64,000 nucleotides of DNA from Selenomonas sp. (GCA_022773585.1 JALEZZ010000057.1:38843-102842); one strand, 5' to 3'; shown: positions 1 through 8,953, numbered from the stretch's first letter. The notes: a model not told the origin generated them from the sequence alone. Program-made: numbers and translations.

Positions 1-1
1 G

Positions 2-970
2 TACATCTGCGACGTCGATTTCGGCGAGATCCGCCTCTATGCAGGCAACTACGATTTCTGGTACCAGTCGAGCCAGCTCGCGCTCCAGCTTCAGAAAGAG
101 CAGAACAAGAAGGCGGAGGAAAAGATCAAGGAACTCCAGAACTTCATCGCGCGCTTCGCTGCGAACGCCGCGAAGTCGAAGCAGGCGACGAGTCGCAAGA
201 AGCTCCTCGACAAGATCAAGGTCGAGGACATCAAGCCGTCATCGCGCCGCTATCCGTATATCGCTTTCACGCCCGACCGCGAAGCGGGCGACCAGCTGCT
301 CATGGTCGATGGCATCAGCAAGAGCGTCGATGGCGAGCCCGTGCTGAAGAATGTCAGCTTCACGCTGAAAAAGGGCGACAAGGTCGCGTTCGTCGGCCCG
401 AACACGCTCGGCAAGACGATGCTGTTCAAGATTCTCATGGGCGAAGAAGAGCCGGATGCAGGCTCGTTCAAATGGGGCATCACGACGACGCAGGCGTACC
501 TGCCGTCTGACAACTCGTCGTATTTCGATGATGTCGATCTGAACCTCGTCGACTGGCTGCGCCAGTTTTCGAAAGACCCGGACGAGACGTTCGTGCGCGG
601 CTTCCTCGGCCGCATGCTGTTCTCTGGCGAAGAAAGCCAGAAAAAGGCGAAGGTGCTCTCCGGCGGCGAGCGCGTGCGCTGCATGCTCTCGCGCATGATG
701 CTTTCGGGCGCGAATGTGCTGCTCTTGGACGAGCCGACGAACCATCTCGACCTCGAATCCATCACGGCGCTCAACAACGGCCTCATCGCTTTTAACGGCA
801 CGGCACTTTTCGCGTCGCACGACCATCAGTTCGTCCAGACCATCGCGAACCGCATCATCGATATCACGCCGGATGGTGTCGTCGACCGCGTGACGACGTA
901 TGACGAGTTCCTCGCGAACGAAACTGTGCAGCAGCAGATTGCTGCGAAGTATAAGGAAGCAGAAGCCTGA
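2..970 (+). CDS. ABC-F family ATPase (YbiT/Uup-like), C-terminal part
   Basis: The window opens inside this gene, so only about 322 residues are visible in frame 2. They comprise the end of the first ATPase domain, a charged helical linker (roughly residues 30-75) typical of the ABC-F interdomain arm, and a complete second ATPase domain. That domain has a Walker A GPNTLGKT near residue 131, signature LSGGERVR near 219, Walker B LLLDEPTNHLD near 240 and the switch His in ASHDHQF. ABC-F proteins have no membrane domain and act at the ribosome E site or in antibiotic protection. The Walker A is unusual in having Thr-Leu where most ABC-F proteins have Gly-x. The subfamily is inferred from overall pattern. 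Confidence 0.9.
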   Translation, partial: YICDVDFGEIRLYAGNYDFWYQSSQLALQLQKEQNKKAEEKIKELQNFIARFAANAAKSKQATSRKKLLDKIKVEDIKPSSRRYPYIAFTPDREAGDQLLMVDGISKSVDGEPVLKNVSFTLKKGDKVAFVGPNTLGKTMLFKILMGEEEPDAGSFKWGITTTQAYLPSDNSSYFDDVDLNLVDWLRQFSKDPDETFVRGFLGRMLFSGEESQKKAKVLSGGERVRCMLSRMMLSGANVLLLDEPTNHLDLESITALNNGLIAFNGTALFASHDHQFVQTIANRIIDITPDGVVDRVTTYDEFLANETVQQQIAAKYKEAEA

Positions 971-993
971 CCACAGGATAAAGGTGGGATTGC

Positions 994-2607
994 ATGCTCA
1001 GCAAGTTTTTCCCGAATCTGGAACGAAAAAAGAAGAAAGAGCTCGGCTCGGCTGTCCGGCTGCGCGAGATGGTGGACGTCCTGCGCAAATACGACGTCGT
1101 GCGCGGACTCACACCGGAAAAGCTGCGCCATATCCTCGAAGACCTCGGCCCGACGTTCGTGAAACTCGGCCAGGTCATGAGCATGCGCCCCGATTTCCTG
1201 CCGCAGGAATACTGCGACGAGCTCATCAAGCTCCAGAGCTCGGCGAAGCCCATGCCGTTCTCGACGATTATCGAGACGATCGAGCAGGAGTACAGCCGCA
1301 AATGGGACAAGGTCTTCGAGAGCATCGATGAGAAAGTCCTCGGCTCGGCCTCCATCGCACAGGTGCACAGTGCCGTGCTCGTCACGGGGGAACGCGTCGT
1401 CGTGAAAGTCCAGCGGCCCGGCATCTACAAGATCATGTCGCGTGACATGGTGCTGCTGAAGCGGGCGGCACGGCTCGTCAAGGTCGTGAGCCATTCGCAG
1501 GACGTCATCGACTTCGACATGGTGCTCGACGAAATGTGGTCGATTGCGAAGCAGGAGATGGACTTCCTGATTGAGGCAGACCACATCGAGGAATTCGCGC
1601 ATCTCAATCACGACGACATGTTCGTGACATGTCCGCACGTCTATCGGAAGCTCACGACGCAGCACATCCTCGTCATGGAGTACATCGACGGCGTGCCGAT
1701 TGACGATTTTGACGGCCTGCGCGCACGCGGCGTCGATGTGACCGTGCTCGGGCGGCGGCTCGGCGAGAACTACGTCAAGCAGATCATCGAAGATGGTTTC
1801 TTTCATGCTGATCCGCACCCTGGCAACATCTGGGTGCGGAACGGCCGCATCGTCTGGCTCGATCTCGGCATGATGGGACGCCTCTCGAACCGCGACCGCA
1901 CGGCTATCCGTAAGGCGGTCATCGCGCTCGCGAACCATGACACGTTCGAGATGAAGACCGCCGTGCTCGCGCTCGGCGTGCCGCGCGGCCACATCAACCA
2001 CACAGCGCTCTACCAGGACATCGACGCGCTCCTGGCGCAGTACAGTTCGCTCGATTTCCGCGAGCTCAAGATGGGCATGCTGACGCGCCAGATTATGAAC
2101 ATCCTGCGCGTTCACCACATCGCCTGCCCGCAGGGGCTCTCAATGTTCGCGCGCGGCGTCCTGACCATCGAAGGCGTCATGCGGCTCATCTGTCCGAAAG
2201 TCAGCTTCGTCGAAATCTTTGCCAAGAGCCTCCAGCTCAACTTCAAGAAGAATTTCAGCTGGAAGGAAGAGGTGCAGAAGGCGCGCCGCGAGGGCTACAT
2301 CCTCATGCGCAAGTCCATGCAGCTCCCCGAACAGATTTCGGACATCCTCAAGATGACGATGAGCGGCCAGACGAAAGTCAACCTCGACCTCACAGGCTCC
2401 GAGGAACCGCTCCGGCACGTCGACAAGATGGTGAACCGCGTCATCGTCGCCGTCCTCACGGCGGCGCTGCTCTTAGGTTCGAGCACCATCTGCACGACGA
2501 ACATGACGCCGAAGATTCTCGAGATACCGCTTCTCGGGTTCATCGGCTATCTTCTCGCATTTTTTCTGAGCCTCCGGCTCATCTGGGACATTCACAAAGG
2601 ACGTTGA
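994..2607 (+). CDS. UbiB/AarF (ABC1) family atypical protein kinase
   Basis: A 537-residue ABC1/UbiB kinase-like protein. The N-terminal KxGQ-type motif is visible in FVKLGQVMSMRPDFLP, followed by the Ala-rich loop GSASIAQVHSA, the VKVQRPG strand, the catalytic HADPHPGN motif and the WLDLGMMG metal-binding motif. Two hydrophobic segments close the protein (about residues 480-497 and 508-530), as in UbiB proteins anchored at the membrane. Family members are ATPases linked to isoprenoid quinone or lipid homeostasis; the exact role in an organism probably using menaquinone is open. It starts at ATG 23 bases after the ABC-F stop, so the two may be cotranscribed. A strong terminator follows. Confidence 0.92.
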   Translation: MLSKFFPNLERKKKKELGSAVRLREMVDVLRKYDVVRGLTPEKLRHILEDLGPTFVKLGQVMSMRPDFLPQEYCDELIKLQSSAKPMPFSTIIETIEQEYSRKWDKVFESIDEKVLGSASIAQVHSAVLVTGERVVVKVQRPGIYKIMSRDMVLLKRAARLVKVVSHSQDVIDFDMVLDEMWSIAKQEMDFLIEADHIEEFAHLNHDDMFVTCPHVYRKLTTQHILVMEYIDGVPIDDFDGLRARGVDVTVLGRRLGENYVKQIIEDGFFHADPHPGNIWVRNGRIVWLDLGMMGRLSNRDRTAIRKAVIALANHDTFEMKTAVLALGVPRGHINHTALYQDIDALLAQYSSLDFRELKMGMLTRQIMNILRVHHIACPQGLSMFARGVLTIEGVMRLICPKVSFVEIFAKSLQLNFKKNFSWKEEVQKARREGYILMRKSMQLPEQISDILKMTMSGQTKVNLDLTGSEEPLRHVDKMVNRVIVAVLTAALLLGSSTICTTNMTPKILEIPLLGFIGYLLAFFLSLRLIWDIHKGR

Positions 2608-2620
2608 CCAAAGACTTTTT

Positions 2621-2672
2621 GCAAGACAATGCATCCGAAGAGTTCTTCGGGTGCATTGCCTTGCATTTTTTT
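2621..2672 (+). terminator. Rho-independent terminator after the UbiB-like gene
   Basis: A 20-bp stem (2621-2640 with 2645-2664, two G-U pairs) closes over an AGTT loop and is followed by a run of seven T. It begins 14 bases after the stop of the UbiB-like gene. Confidence 0.9.
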
Positions 2673-2688
2673 ATCCCTATGTTATCCT
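2661..2688 (+). promoter_or_regulatory. Possible promoter of the Fsr-like MFS gene
   Basis: TTGCAT (2661-2666) and TATCCT (2683-2688) are separated by 16 bases. The -35 overlaps the tail of the preceding terminator. The match is moderate and rests on spacing and position only. Confidence 0.4.
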
Positions 2689-2715
2689 GTTGGTAGCAAT
2701 CAAGGAGGACTTTTC

Positions 2716-3903
2716 ATGCATCGTTTTGATCCACGCATCTATCTCTTCACGCTCGGCCACTTCTCGGTCGACTGGGCGCAGGGCGCGATTCCGGCGCTGC
2801 TGCCGTACTTCATCGCAACGTGCAACCTGAACTATCAGGATGCTGGCACGCTGATTTTTGCGAACATCCTGCTGTCGTCTATCGCGCAGCCGGTCTTCGG
2901 CTACTACGCCGACCGCGTCTCGAAGCCGTGGTTCGTGCCGGCAGGCCCGATCATCAGCGGCGTGAGCCTCGCCGTGCTGCCATTCGTGACGGATTACTGG
3001 CTCATCTTCCTCTGCTCGATGTTCTCTGGGCTAGGCTCGGCCGTTTATCACCCGGAGGCCGCGCGCATGGTCAACGGTCTCGCGGGCGCGCAGAAAGGCA
3101 AAGCACTTGGCGCGTTCTCCGTCGGCGGCAACGCGGGCTTTGCCGTTGGCCCGATGTTTGCGGGCTTCTGCGCCTATGTGTTTGACATTCACGGGCTCGT
3201 GTTCTACGGCGTGTTCAACGTCGTTGCGGCCCTGCTGATCCATCGCTATATGTCGGGCATCCTCGCCGACCTCGCGAAGGTGCAGCGCGTGGAGAGGAGA
3301 CAGCACGCAGGGCTCGCGCAGGAAAATGACTGGCCGTCATTCGGTAAGCTGTCGCTCGTGATTCTCGCGCGCTCGACGGGCTTCTGCGTCTGCAATGCCT
3401 TCATCCCGCTGTTCTGGATTCATGTGCTTGGTACGTCGGAATCGACCGGCAGTTTTGCGCTGACGCTGCTCTTCACGCTCGGCGCATTCATCACGTATTT
3501 CGGCGGCATCCTGTCCGACCGCCTCGGCTTCGTCAAGATGCTGCACGTCTCGTTCCTCGTGATGATTCCCGTCATGTTCCTGCTCGTGCGTTGCACGGAT
3601 GCCGTTGTGGCGACCATCCTGCTCGTCCCGGCCGCGTTCGCGCTCTTCGCGCCGTACAGCGGCATCGTCGTGCTCGGCCAGACGTATCTCGGCAAGAACA
3701 TCGCATTCGCCTCGGGCGTGACGCTCGGCCTCCAGGGCACGCTCGGCGGCCTCGTGACCCCGCTCGTCGGCCGCGCCGCTGACAGCTACGGCATCGTGAC
3801 GGCGCTCCAGATCCTCTGGCTTGTCGCCGTCCTCGGCACCGTCGCGTCGTTCACGCTCCATACGCCGGAGGCGCTGAAGCATAAGAAAAAAGAAAACGCG
3901 TGA
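2716..3903 (+). CDS. MFS efflux transporter, fosmidomycin-resistance (Fsr) type
   Basis: A 395-residue, about 12-helix major facilitator protein. The opening HFSVDWAQGAIPALLPYF, the QPVFGYYADR loop and the GLGSAVYHPEAARM segment resemble the Fsr subfamily, which exports fosmidomycin and other small molecules. I chose the ATG at 2716 because an AAGGAGG lies 8 bases upstream; the frame is open further upstream but there it runs through the terminator hairpin. It is a single-gene unit between two terminators. The actual substrate cannot be read from the sequence. Confidence 0.88.
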   Translation: MHRFDPRIYLFTLGHFSVDWAQGAIPALLPYFIATCNLNYQDAGTLIFANILLSSIAQPVFGYYADRVSKPWFVPAGPIISGVSLAVLPFVTDYWLIFLCSMFSGLGSAVYHPEAARMVNGLAGAQKGKALGAFSVGGNAGFAVGPMFAGFCAYVFDIHGLVFYGVFNVVAALLIHRYMSGILADLAKVQRVERRQHAGLAQENDWPSFGKLSLVILARSTGFCVCNAFIPLFWIHVLGTSESTGSFALTLLFTLGAFITYFGGILSDRLGFVKMLHVSFLVMIPVMFLLVRCTDAVVATILLVPAAFALFAPYSGIVVLGQTYLGKNIAFASGVTLGLQGTLGGLVTPLVGRAADSYGIVTALQILWLVAVLGTVASFTLHTPEALKHKKKENA

Positions 3904-3914
3904 AGCGGTCTTTT

Positions 3915-3955
3915 GCGCACGATTCTTCTATGAATGGAAAAATCGTGCGCTTTGT
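3915..3955 (+). terminator. Terminator after the Fsr-like gene
   Basis: A perfect 10-bp stem (GCGCACGATT at 3915-3924 with AATCGTGCGC at 3941-3950) and a 16-base loop are followed by a short T-rich stretch. The same arm sequence recurs in the terminator at 40083-40129. Confidence 0.7.
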
Positions 3956-4005
3956 GTTAAAATATTTCGAGATACAAGTGTTACATTGTCAATGGAGGAG
4001 TCATC

Positions 4006-4368
4006 ATGAGGGGTATTCGCGGGGCGGTTACGGTGGAACAGGATGAAAAGGAAGCCATCTGGCAGGCGGCGGCCGAGATGGTCACGGCCATGCTGAAAGA
4101 AAATGACATCGCGCCGGAGGACATCGGCGCGGCCATCTTCAGCCAGACGGAAGACCTCGTGAGCGCGTTCCCGTCGGCCGGCGTGCGGAGCCGCGTGCAG
4201 GGCTTCGACCTCGTGCCGCTTTTCGATGCGCGCCAGCTCGCCATCGAGGGCAGCATCCCGATGTGCATCCGTGCGTTGCTGCTTGTCGATACCGACCGTG
4301 CGCAGCGCGACATCCATCACATCTACCTCGGTCGCGCCCGCAAGCTGCGGCCAGATCTCGCGAAGTGA
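4006..4368 (+). CDS. aroH: Chorismate mutase, AroH class
   Basis: A 120-residue protein that matches the monofunctional AroH fold of Bacillus subtilis. It opens MRGIRGAVTVEQD, has FSQTEDLVSAFPSAGVR in the middle and HHIYLGRARKLRPDL at the end. AroH enzymes convert chorismate to prephenate, the branch to phenylalanine and tyrosine. The Arg residues of the RGIRGA and CIRALL segments correspond to active-site positions in the family. It has a GGAGG-type ribosome site 8 bases before the ATG. The next gene follows after 37 bases. A weak extended -10 (TGTTAAAAT, ending at 3963) lies upstream; no other aromatic-pathway gene is adjacent. Confidence 0.93.
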   Translation: MRGIRGAVTVEQDEKEAIWQAAAEMVTAMLKENDIAPEDIGAAIFSQTEDLVSAFPSAGVRSRVQGFDLVPLFDARQLAIEGSIPMCIRALLLVDTDRAQRDIHHIYLGRARKLRPDLAK

Positions 4369-4405
4369 TTTCATCCGAGCTTCTCTTGGACTGGAGGAAA
4401 AGAAA

Positions 4406-4828
4406 ATGACGACAGCAGAACGATTGAAAAAAGCAGATGAACTTCATCAGCGCGGGTACAACTGCGCCCAGTCCGTGGCATGCGCGTTTGCGGACAAGAC
4501 GGATGTTCCGGCAGAGGTGCTCTTTGCTGCGAACGAAGGCTATGGAGCTGGCGCGGGGACGATGGATGGCGTGTGCGGGGCGCTCATGGGCGCCGTCATG
4601 CTCGGCGGCCTCAAGAGCAGTACCAGGAATCTCGATGCGCCGAACTCCAAGCCGGCGACGATGCAGCTCTCGCGCAAGCTGATGAAGGCGTTCGAGGAAT
4701 CGGCAGGGGCATTGTACTGCAAAGACCTCAAAGGCGTCGAGACAGGAAAAGTCATCTGCACCTGCCCTGACTGCATCCGCAAATCCTGTGAGCTGGCGGC
4801 AGACATTGTCTATGGAGACAAAGATTGA
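4406..4828 (+). CDS. C_GCAxxG_C_C family redox-type protein
   Basis: A 140-residue protein of the C_GCAxxG_C_C family (Pfam C_GCAxxG_C_C). The conserved cysteines are visible in RGYNCAQSV near residue 14, in GVCGALMGAVMLGG near 58, and in the C-terminal CTCPDCIRKSC cluster. Such proteins are common in anaerobes and are presumed to bind a metal or redox cofactor, but no enzymatic activity is established. I chose the ATG at 4406 because GGAGG lies 7 bases before it; the frame stays open upstream into aroH without a better ribosome site. Probably cotranscribed with aroH. Confidence 0.85.
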   Translation: MTTAERLKKADELHQRGYNCAQSVACAFADKTDVPAEVLFAANEGYGAGAGTMDGVCGALMGAVMLGGLKSSTRNLDAPNSKPATMQLSRKLMKAFEESAGALYCKDLKGVETGKVICTCPDCIRKSCELAADIVYGDKD

Positions 4829-4869
4829 GTTCATGAAATTCGGACGGATGCGAAATGAGGAAGTACGCG

Positions 4870-5259
4870 ATGCGACGATTTGATGATTTCTGCCGAGCGC
4901 TGCGCAATCTGCAGGAAATTCGTGGCAAGGAGCCTCCGTATGATACGATTACGCAGACGGGCATGGTGTCACTGTTTGAAATCTGCTTTGAGCAGGCGTG
5001 GAAGGCGATGAAGGAAGCGCTCGAAGCAAATGGTTTCAACAGCCAGCGAACCGGTTCGCCGCGCATGGTCATCAAGCAGGCGTACCAGGCAGGCATGGTT
5101 GCGGATGAAGAAGCCTGGCTTTCCTCACTCGTTGCGCGGAACAATGTAGCACATACGTATAACGAAGCCATCGCGCTCGGCATCATCCGCGATGCGAAAG
5201 AGAAATATCTGCCGCTCTTTGAAGCGCTGAAGACGGAACTGCAGGAGGCATGGTCGTGA
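4870..5259 (+). CDS. HepT-like HEPN protein / HI0074-type nucleotidyltransferase partner
   Basis: A 129-residue all-helical protein of the HI0074/HepT family. The HEPN RNase-type motif RxxxxHxY is intact as R90-N-N-V-A-H95-T-Y97, and SPRMVIKQAYQAGMV is typical of the family. In characterised MntA-HepT systems HepT is an RNase toxin silenced by AMPylation of its motif Tyr by MntA; here that Tyr is present. The start at 4870 is preferred over ATG 4855 because GAGGAAG lies 6 bases before it. The next gene overlaps by one base. Whether this pair is a true toxin-antitoxin unit is inference. Confidence 0.85.
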   Translation: MRRFDDFCRALRNLQEIRGKEPPYDTITQTGMVSLFEICFEQAWKAMKEALEANGFNSQRTGSPRMVIKQAYQAGMVADEEAWLSSLVARNNVAHTYNEAIALGIIRDAKEKYLPLFEALKTELQEAWS

Positions 5260-5561
5260 TGGATCTTCGCGAAAACATCAAAGACGGCATCATCGCCCTT
5301 GCAAAGCAGCACGGTGTGAAAAAAGTCATTCTGTTCGGTTCGCGTGCGCGCGGCGACAACTGGGAGCGCAGCGATATCGATCTTGCGGCCAGCGGCGGCG
5401 ACATGGTACGCTTCACGCTTGACGTCGATGACTGCATCCCGACGCTCTTGATGTTCGATGTTGTGGATCTCGATGGCCCCGTGCAGCCGGAGCTGCTAGC
5501 TGCGATTCAGCGAGACGGTATCCTGTTATATGAAAGAACTTGTGACAAAATTTCTGGCTGA
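5259..5561 (+). CDS. MntA-like minimal nucleotidyltransferase (probable antitoxin)
   Basis: A 100-residue minimal nucleotidyltransferase. The active-site signature is complete: G27-S28 in FGSRARG, then D39 and D41 in SDIDL, fitting the GSx10DxD pattern of MntA. Family members AMPylate their HEPN partner. Its ATG overlaps the stop of the HepT-like gene in a TGATG junction (5257-5261), with AGGAGG at 5243-5248, so the two are translationally coupled. The frame could also open at ATG 5250, but that codon touches the ribosome site. A terminator follows directly, so the pair forms a compact unit. Confidence 0.87.
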   Translation: MDLRENIKDGIIALAKQHGVKKVILFGSRARGDNWERSDIDLAASGGDMVRFTLDVDDCIPTLLMFDVVDLDGPVQPELLAAIQRDGILLYERTCDKISG

Positions 5562-5581
5562 TGCGTGCATCGGCCTTTTTT
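5556..5581 (+). terminator. Terminator after the hepT-mntA-like pair
   Basis: The 8-bp stem GGCTGATG / CATCGGCC (one G-U) with loop CGTG is followed by six T. It begins inside the last codons of the MntA-like gene. Confidence 0.88.
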
Positions 5582-5656
5582 CTTCTATACTTTTTGGCCA
5601 ATCTCATGTAGAATAAGGAAGGATAAGTCTAAATCGTTGGATAAGGAGCGATATCA

Positions 5657-7660
5657 TTGAGCAACATTGATACAAAATGCGTCAACGCGATCCGCGTGCT
5701 GGCGGCGGATGCCATCCAGAAGGCAAACTCCGGCCATCCGGGCCTGCCGCTCGGCTCGGCGCCGATGGCGTATGAACTCTGGGCGAACCATATGAACCAC
5801 AACCCGAAGGATCCGAAGTGGGCGAACCGCGACCGCTTCATCCTCTCGGGCGGCCATGGCTCGACGCTTCTTTACTCGCTGCTTCATTTCTATGGCTACG
5901 GCCTGACGATGGATGATATGAAAGAGTTCCGTCAGCTCGATTCCCTGACGCCGGGCCATCCGGAGTACGGTCACACGGTCGGTGTCGAAGCGACGACGGG
6001 CCCGCTCGGCGCCGGCATGGGCATGGCCGTCGGCATGGCGATGGCGGAGGCGCATCTCGCCGCGACGTTCAACAAGCCGGGCTACCCAATCGTCGATCAT
6101 TACACGTTCGCACTCGGCGGCGACGGCTGCATGATGGAGGGCATTTCGTCCGAGGCGTTCTCGCTTGCGGGCACGCTCGGCCTTTCAAAGCTCATCATCC
6201 TCTACGACAGCAACAACATTTCCATCGAGGGCAATACGAACATCGCGTTCCGCGAAAACGTGCAGAAGCGCATGGAGGCGTTCGGCTTCCAGACGATCAC
6301 GGTCGAGGACGGCAACGACCTCGCGGCCATCGGCAAGGCCATCGAAGAGGCGAAGGCTGACAAAGAGCATCCGTCCTTCATCACGGTCAAGACGCAGATC
6401 GGCTATGGCTGCCCGGCAAAGCAGGGCAAGGCCAGTGCTCATGGCGAGCCGCTTGGCGTTGAGAACGTCAAGGCGCTCAAGGAGAATCTCGGCTGGCCGG
6501 AGCCTGACAAGAGCTTCAACATCCCGGATGATGTTTACGCACATTACGCTGAGCTTGCGAAAAAGGGCGCGGCAGCAGAAGATGCTTGGAACAAGCTCTT
6601 TGCCGACTATGCGGCGAAGTTCCCCGAGGCGAAAGCGCTCTGGGACAAGTTCCATGCACCAATCGATGCAAAGGCGCTGCTCACGGACGAAGAGTTCTGG
6701 GCTTATGAGGACAAGCCGCAGGCAACGCGCGGGCTTTCCGGCATCATGATCAACCGCCTGAAGGACAAGCTGCCGCAGCTCTTCGGCGGCAGTGCCGACC
6801 TTGCGCCGTCGAACAAGACGAACATGAAGGACGAGGGCGATTTCAGCAAAGAGGATTACAAGGGCCGCAACCTGCATTTCGGCGTCCGCGAGTTCGCGAT
6901 GACGGCGATTGCAAACGGCATCACGCTTCATGGCGGCCTGCGTGCCTATATCGCGACGTTCTTCGTCTTCTCGGACTACACGAAGCCGATGGCACGCCTT
7001 GCGGCCCTCATGGGCCTGCCGGTCACGTATGTCTTCACGCACGACAGTATCGGCGTCGGCGAAGACGGCCCGACGCATGAGCCGGTCGAGCAGCTCGCGA
7101 TGTGGCGCGCCCTGCCGAACGTCAACACGTTCCGTCCGGCCGACGCGACGGAGACGGCCGCCGGCTGGTATCTCGCCGTGACGAGCACGAAGACGCCGAC
7201 CGTCCTCGTGCTGACGCGCCAGAACCTGCCGCAGCTGCCGGGCTCGTCGAAAGACGCACTCAAGGGCGCTTATGTCGTGTCGGAAGCGAAAGACTCCGCA
7301 AACATGAAGGGCATCCTGATCGGCACGGGCTCCGAGGTCAGCCTTGCCATCGAAGCACAGAAAGAACTTGCATCGCAGGGCATCGACGTCCGCGTCGTTT
7401 CCATGCCGTGCGAGGAACTCTTCGACGCACAGAGCGCCGAGTACAAGGAAAGCGTCCTGCCGCATGACGTGCGTGCGCGTGTCGCCGTCGAAGCCGCTGC
7501 CGATTTCGGCTGGGGCAAATACGTCGGCCTCGATGGCGCGACGGTCACGATGAAGGGCTTCGGCGCTTCGGCACCGGCAGCCAAGCTCTTCGAGAAGTTC
7601 GGCTTCACGAAGGAGAACGTCGTCCGTACGATGCTCGGCGTTCTCGCAAAACAAAATTGA
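5657..7660 (+). CDS. tkt: Transketolase
   Basis: A full-length 667-residue transketolase, which moves two-carbon units between sugar phosphates in the pentose phosphate pathway using thiamine diphosphate and a divalent metal. Seen in order: the substrate-loop start ANSGHPGLPLGSAPM, the TPP-binding GGDGCMMEG with the following YDSNNISIEG, and in the pyrimidine domain the HDSIGVGEDGPTHEPVEQ segment. Length is as usual for the family. Translation begins at TTG 5657, with AAGGAGC about 10 bases upstream. It stands alone between two terminators. Its TPP requirement fits the thi operon at 48.9 kb, though the two are not linked. Confidence 0.96.
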   Translation: MSNIDTKCVNAIRVLAADAIQKANSGHPGLPLGSAPMAYELWANHMNHNPKDPKWANRDRFILSGGHGSTLLYSLLHFYGYGLTMDDMKEFRQLDSLTPGHPEYGHTVGVEATTGPLGAGMGMAVGMAMAEAHLAATFNKPGYPIVDHYTFALGGDGCMMEGISSEAFSLAGTLGLSKLIILYDSNNISIEGNTNIAFRENVQKRMEAFGFQTITVEDGNDLAAIGKAIEEAKADKEHPSFITVKTQIGYGCPAKQGKASAHGEPLGVENVKALKENLGWPEPDKSFNIPDDVYAHYAELAKKGAAAEDAWNKLFADYAAKFPEAKALWDKFHAPIDAKALLTDEEFWAYEDKPQATRGLSGIMINRLKDKLPQLFGGSADLAPSNKTNMKDEGDFSKEDYKGRNLHFGVREFAMTAIANGITLHGGLRAYIATFFVFSDYTKPMARLAALMGLPVTYVFTHDSIGVGEDGPTHEPVEQLAMWRALPNVNTFRPADATETAAGWYLAVTSTKTPTVLVLTRQNLPQLPGSSKDALKGAYVVSEAKDSANMKGILIGTGSEVSLAIEAQKELASQGIDVRVVSMPCEELFDAQSAEYKESVLPHDVRARVAVEAAADFGWGKYVGLDGATVTMKGFGASAPAAKLFEKFGFTKENVVRTMLGVLAKQN

Positions 7661-7683
7661 TAAAATAGCGCCAATCTGACATG

Positions 7684-7726
7684 AGGGCGGAACACTGCAC
7701 GACTTGCGATGTTCCGCCCTTGTTTT
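7684..7726 (+). terminator. Terminator after tkt
   Basis: A perfect 11-bp stem (AGGGCGGAACA at 7684-7694 with its complement at 7710-7720) and a 15-base loop are followed by TGTTTT. Confidence 0.88.
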
Positions 7727-7756
7727 CAAAATTTCAAGGAGGATGGGGAATATCGT

Positions 7757-8953
7757 ATGGAAATCTGGCAACGGAATCTGGCCATCTGCTGTGCGGTGAC
7801 ATTTATTGTTTCCGTAGGCACGAGCCAGATGGCGCCGATTCTGCCGCTCTATATCTGCGAACTCGGCATCGAAGGGCAGGAAGATATGGCGCGATGGTCG
7901 GGCATCGTCTTCGGATGCAGCTTTGTCACGCTGGCGGTCTTTTCTCCCATCTGGGGGCGGGTGGCTGACCGGTATGGCAGGAAGCTCATGATCTTGCGGG
8001 CGACGGGCTGGCTCGGCGTCATCATGATCGCGCTCGGCCTGGCACAGAATGTCTGGCAGCTCGTAGGGCTCCGCCTGCTCCAGGGCGCGATGAGCGGCTT
8101 GCAGTCTGCCGTCATTCCACTGCTTGCGGCGGAGACACCGCGGGACAAGTCGGGCTGGGCGATGAGCATGTACTTTGCCGCACAAGTGACAGGCGGCCTG
8201 CTCGGCCCTGTCATCGGCGGCGGCCTTTCCGAGGCTGTCGGCTACCGCAATTCATTCTTTGTGACTGGCGCACTGTGCCTGCTCGGCTTTGCTGCCGCGC
8301 TGTTCGTCCGGGAGACGAAACAGCCCGCGCTCGTTTCGGAAACCGGGCAGAGCACGCGGGAGATGTTTCTGGCGCTGCCGCGTTTCCGCATGACGATGGC
8401 TGCTTTCCTTGTCACGTTCCTGATGTATTTTTCCATTACGTGCATGCAGCCGGTGCTCACAGTTTATGTGGATGCATTGGCACCGGATACGGAGCATCTG
8501 GCCGTCGTCGCCGGCATCGTCTTTTCTTGTTCCGGCGTTGCGAGCATGCTGTTTGCTTCAAAGCTCGGCCATCTTTCCGACCAGGCGGGGCCGCACCGCG
8601 TCCTCGTGGGGTCGCTCTTGCTTGCCGGCCTTGTTTCCTTTCCGCAGGGATGCGTGACGACGGCATGGGAGCTCGGGGCGCTGCGGTTCGTGCATGGCAT
8701 CGCGATGGCAGGGATGATTCCCGCCATCAATGACATCATCCGGCTGATCACGCCGACTTCCTGCACGGGGCGCATCTATGGATTCAACCAGTCAGCGCAG
8801 TACGTTGGCACATTTGCCGGCGCTTTTGCCGGAGGACAGCTGACCGCGTGCCTCGGTTTTGCACACATGTTTTTTATCGTCGGCCTGCTGCTCTTGGGGA
8901 GCGCCGTTTGGTGCAGGATGCACCTCTATGTTGATGCCTCGCCTGAAAAATAA
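7757..8953 (+). CDS. MFS multidrug-type efflux transporter (DHA1-like)
   Basis: A 398-residue, about 12-helix MFS protein. The motif-A loop reads GRVADRYGRKLM and motif C-like glycines occur in helix 5 (QVTGGLLGPVIGGGLSEAVG), which mark drug-proton antiporters. The ATG at 7757 is the only good start after AAGGAGGATGGGG, although the spacing to the AGGAGG is long at about 14 bases. Upstream codons in the frame run through the tkt terminator and are rejected. The substrate is unknown. The MATE pump follows after 114 bases on the same strand. Confidence 0.87.
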   Translation: MEIWQRNLAICCAVTFIVSVGTSQMAPILPLYICELGIEGQEDMARWSGIVFGCSFVTLAVFSPIWGRVADRYGRKLMILRATGWLGVIMIALGLAQNVWQLVGLRLLQGAMSGLQSAVIPLLAAETPRDKSGWAMSMYFAAQVTGGLLGPVIGGGLSEAVGYRNSFFVTGALCLLGFAAALFVRETKQPALVSETGQSTREMFLALPRFRMTMAAFLVTFLMYFSITCMQPVLTVYVDALAPDTEHLAVVAGIVFSCSGVASMLFASKLGHLSDQAGPHRVLVGSLLLAGLVSFPQGCVTTAWELGALRFVHGIAMAGMIPAINDIIRLITPTSCTGRIYGFNQSAQYVGTFAGAFAGGQLTACLGFAHMFFIVGLLLLGSAVWCRMHLYVDASPEK

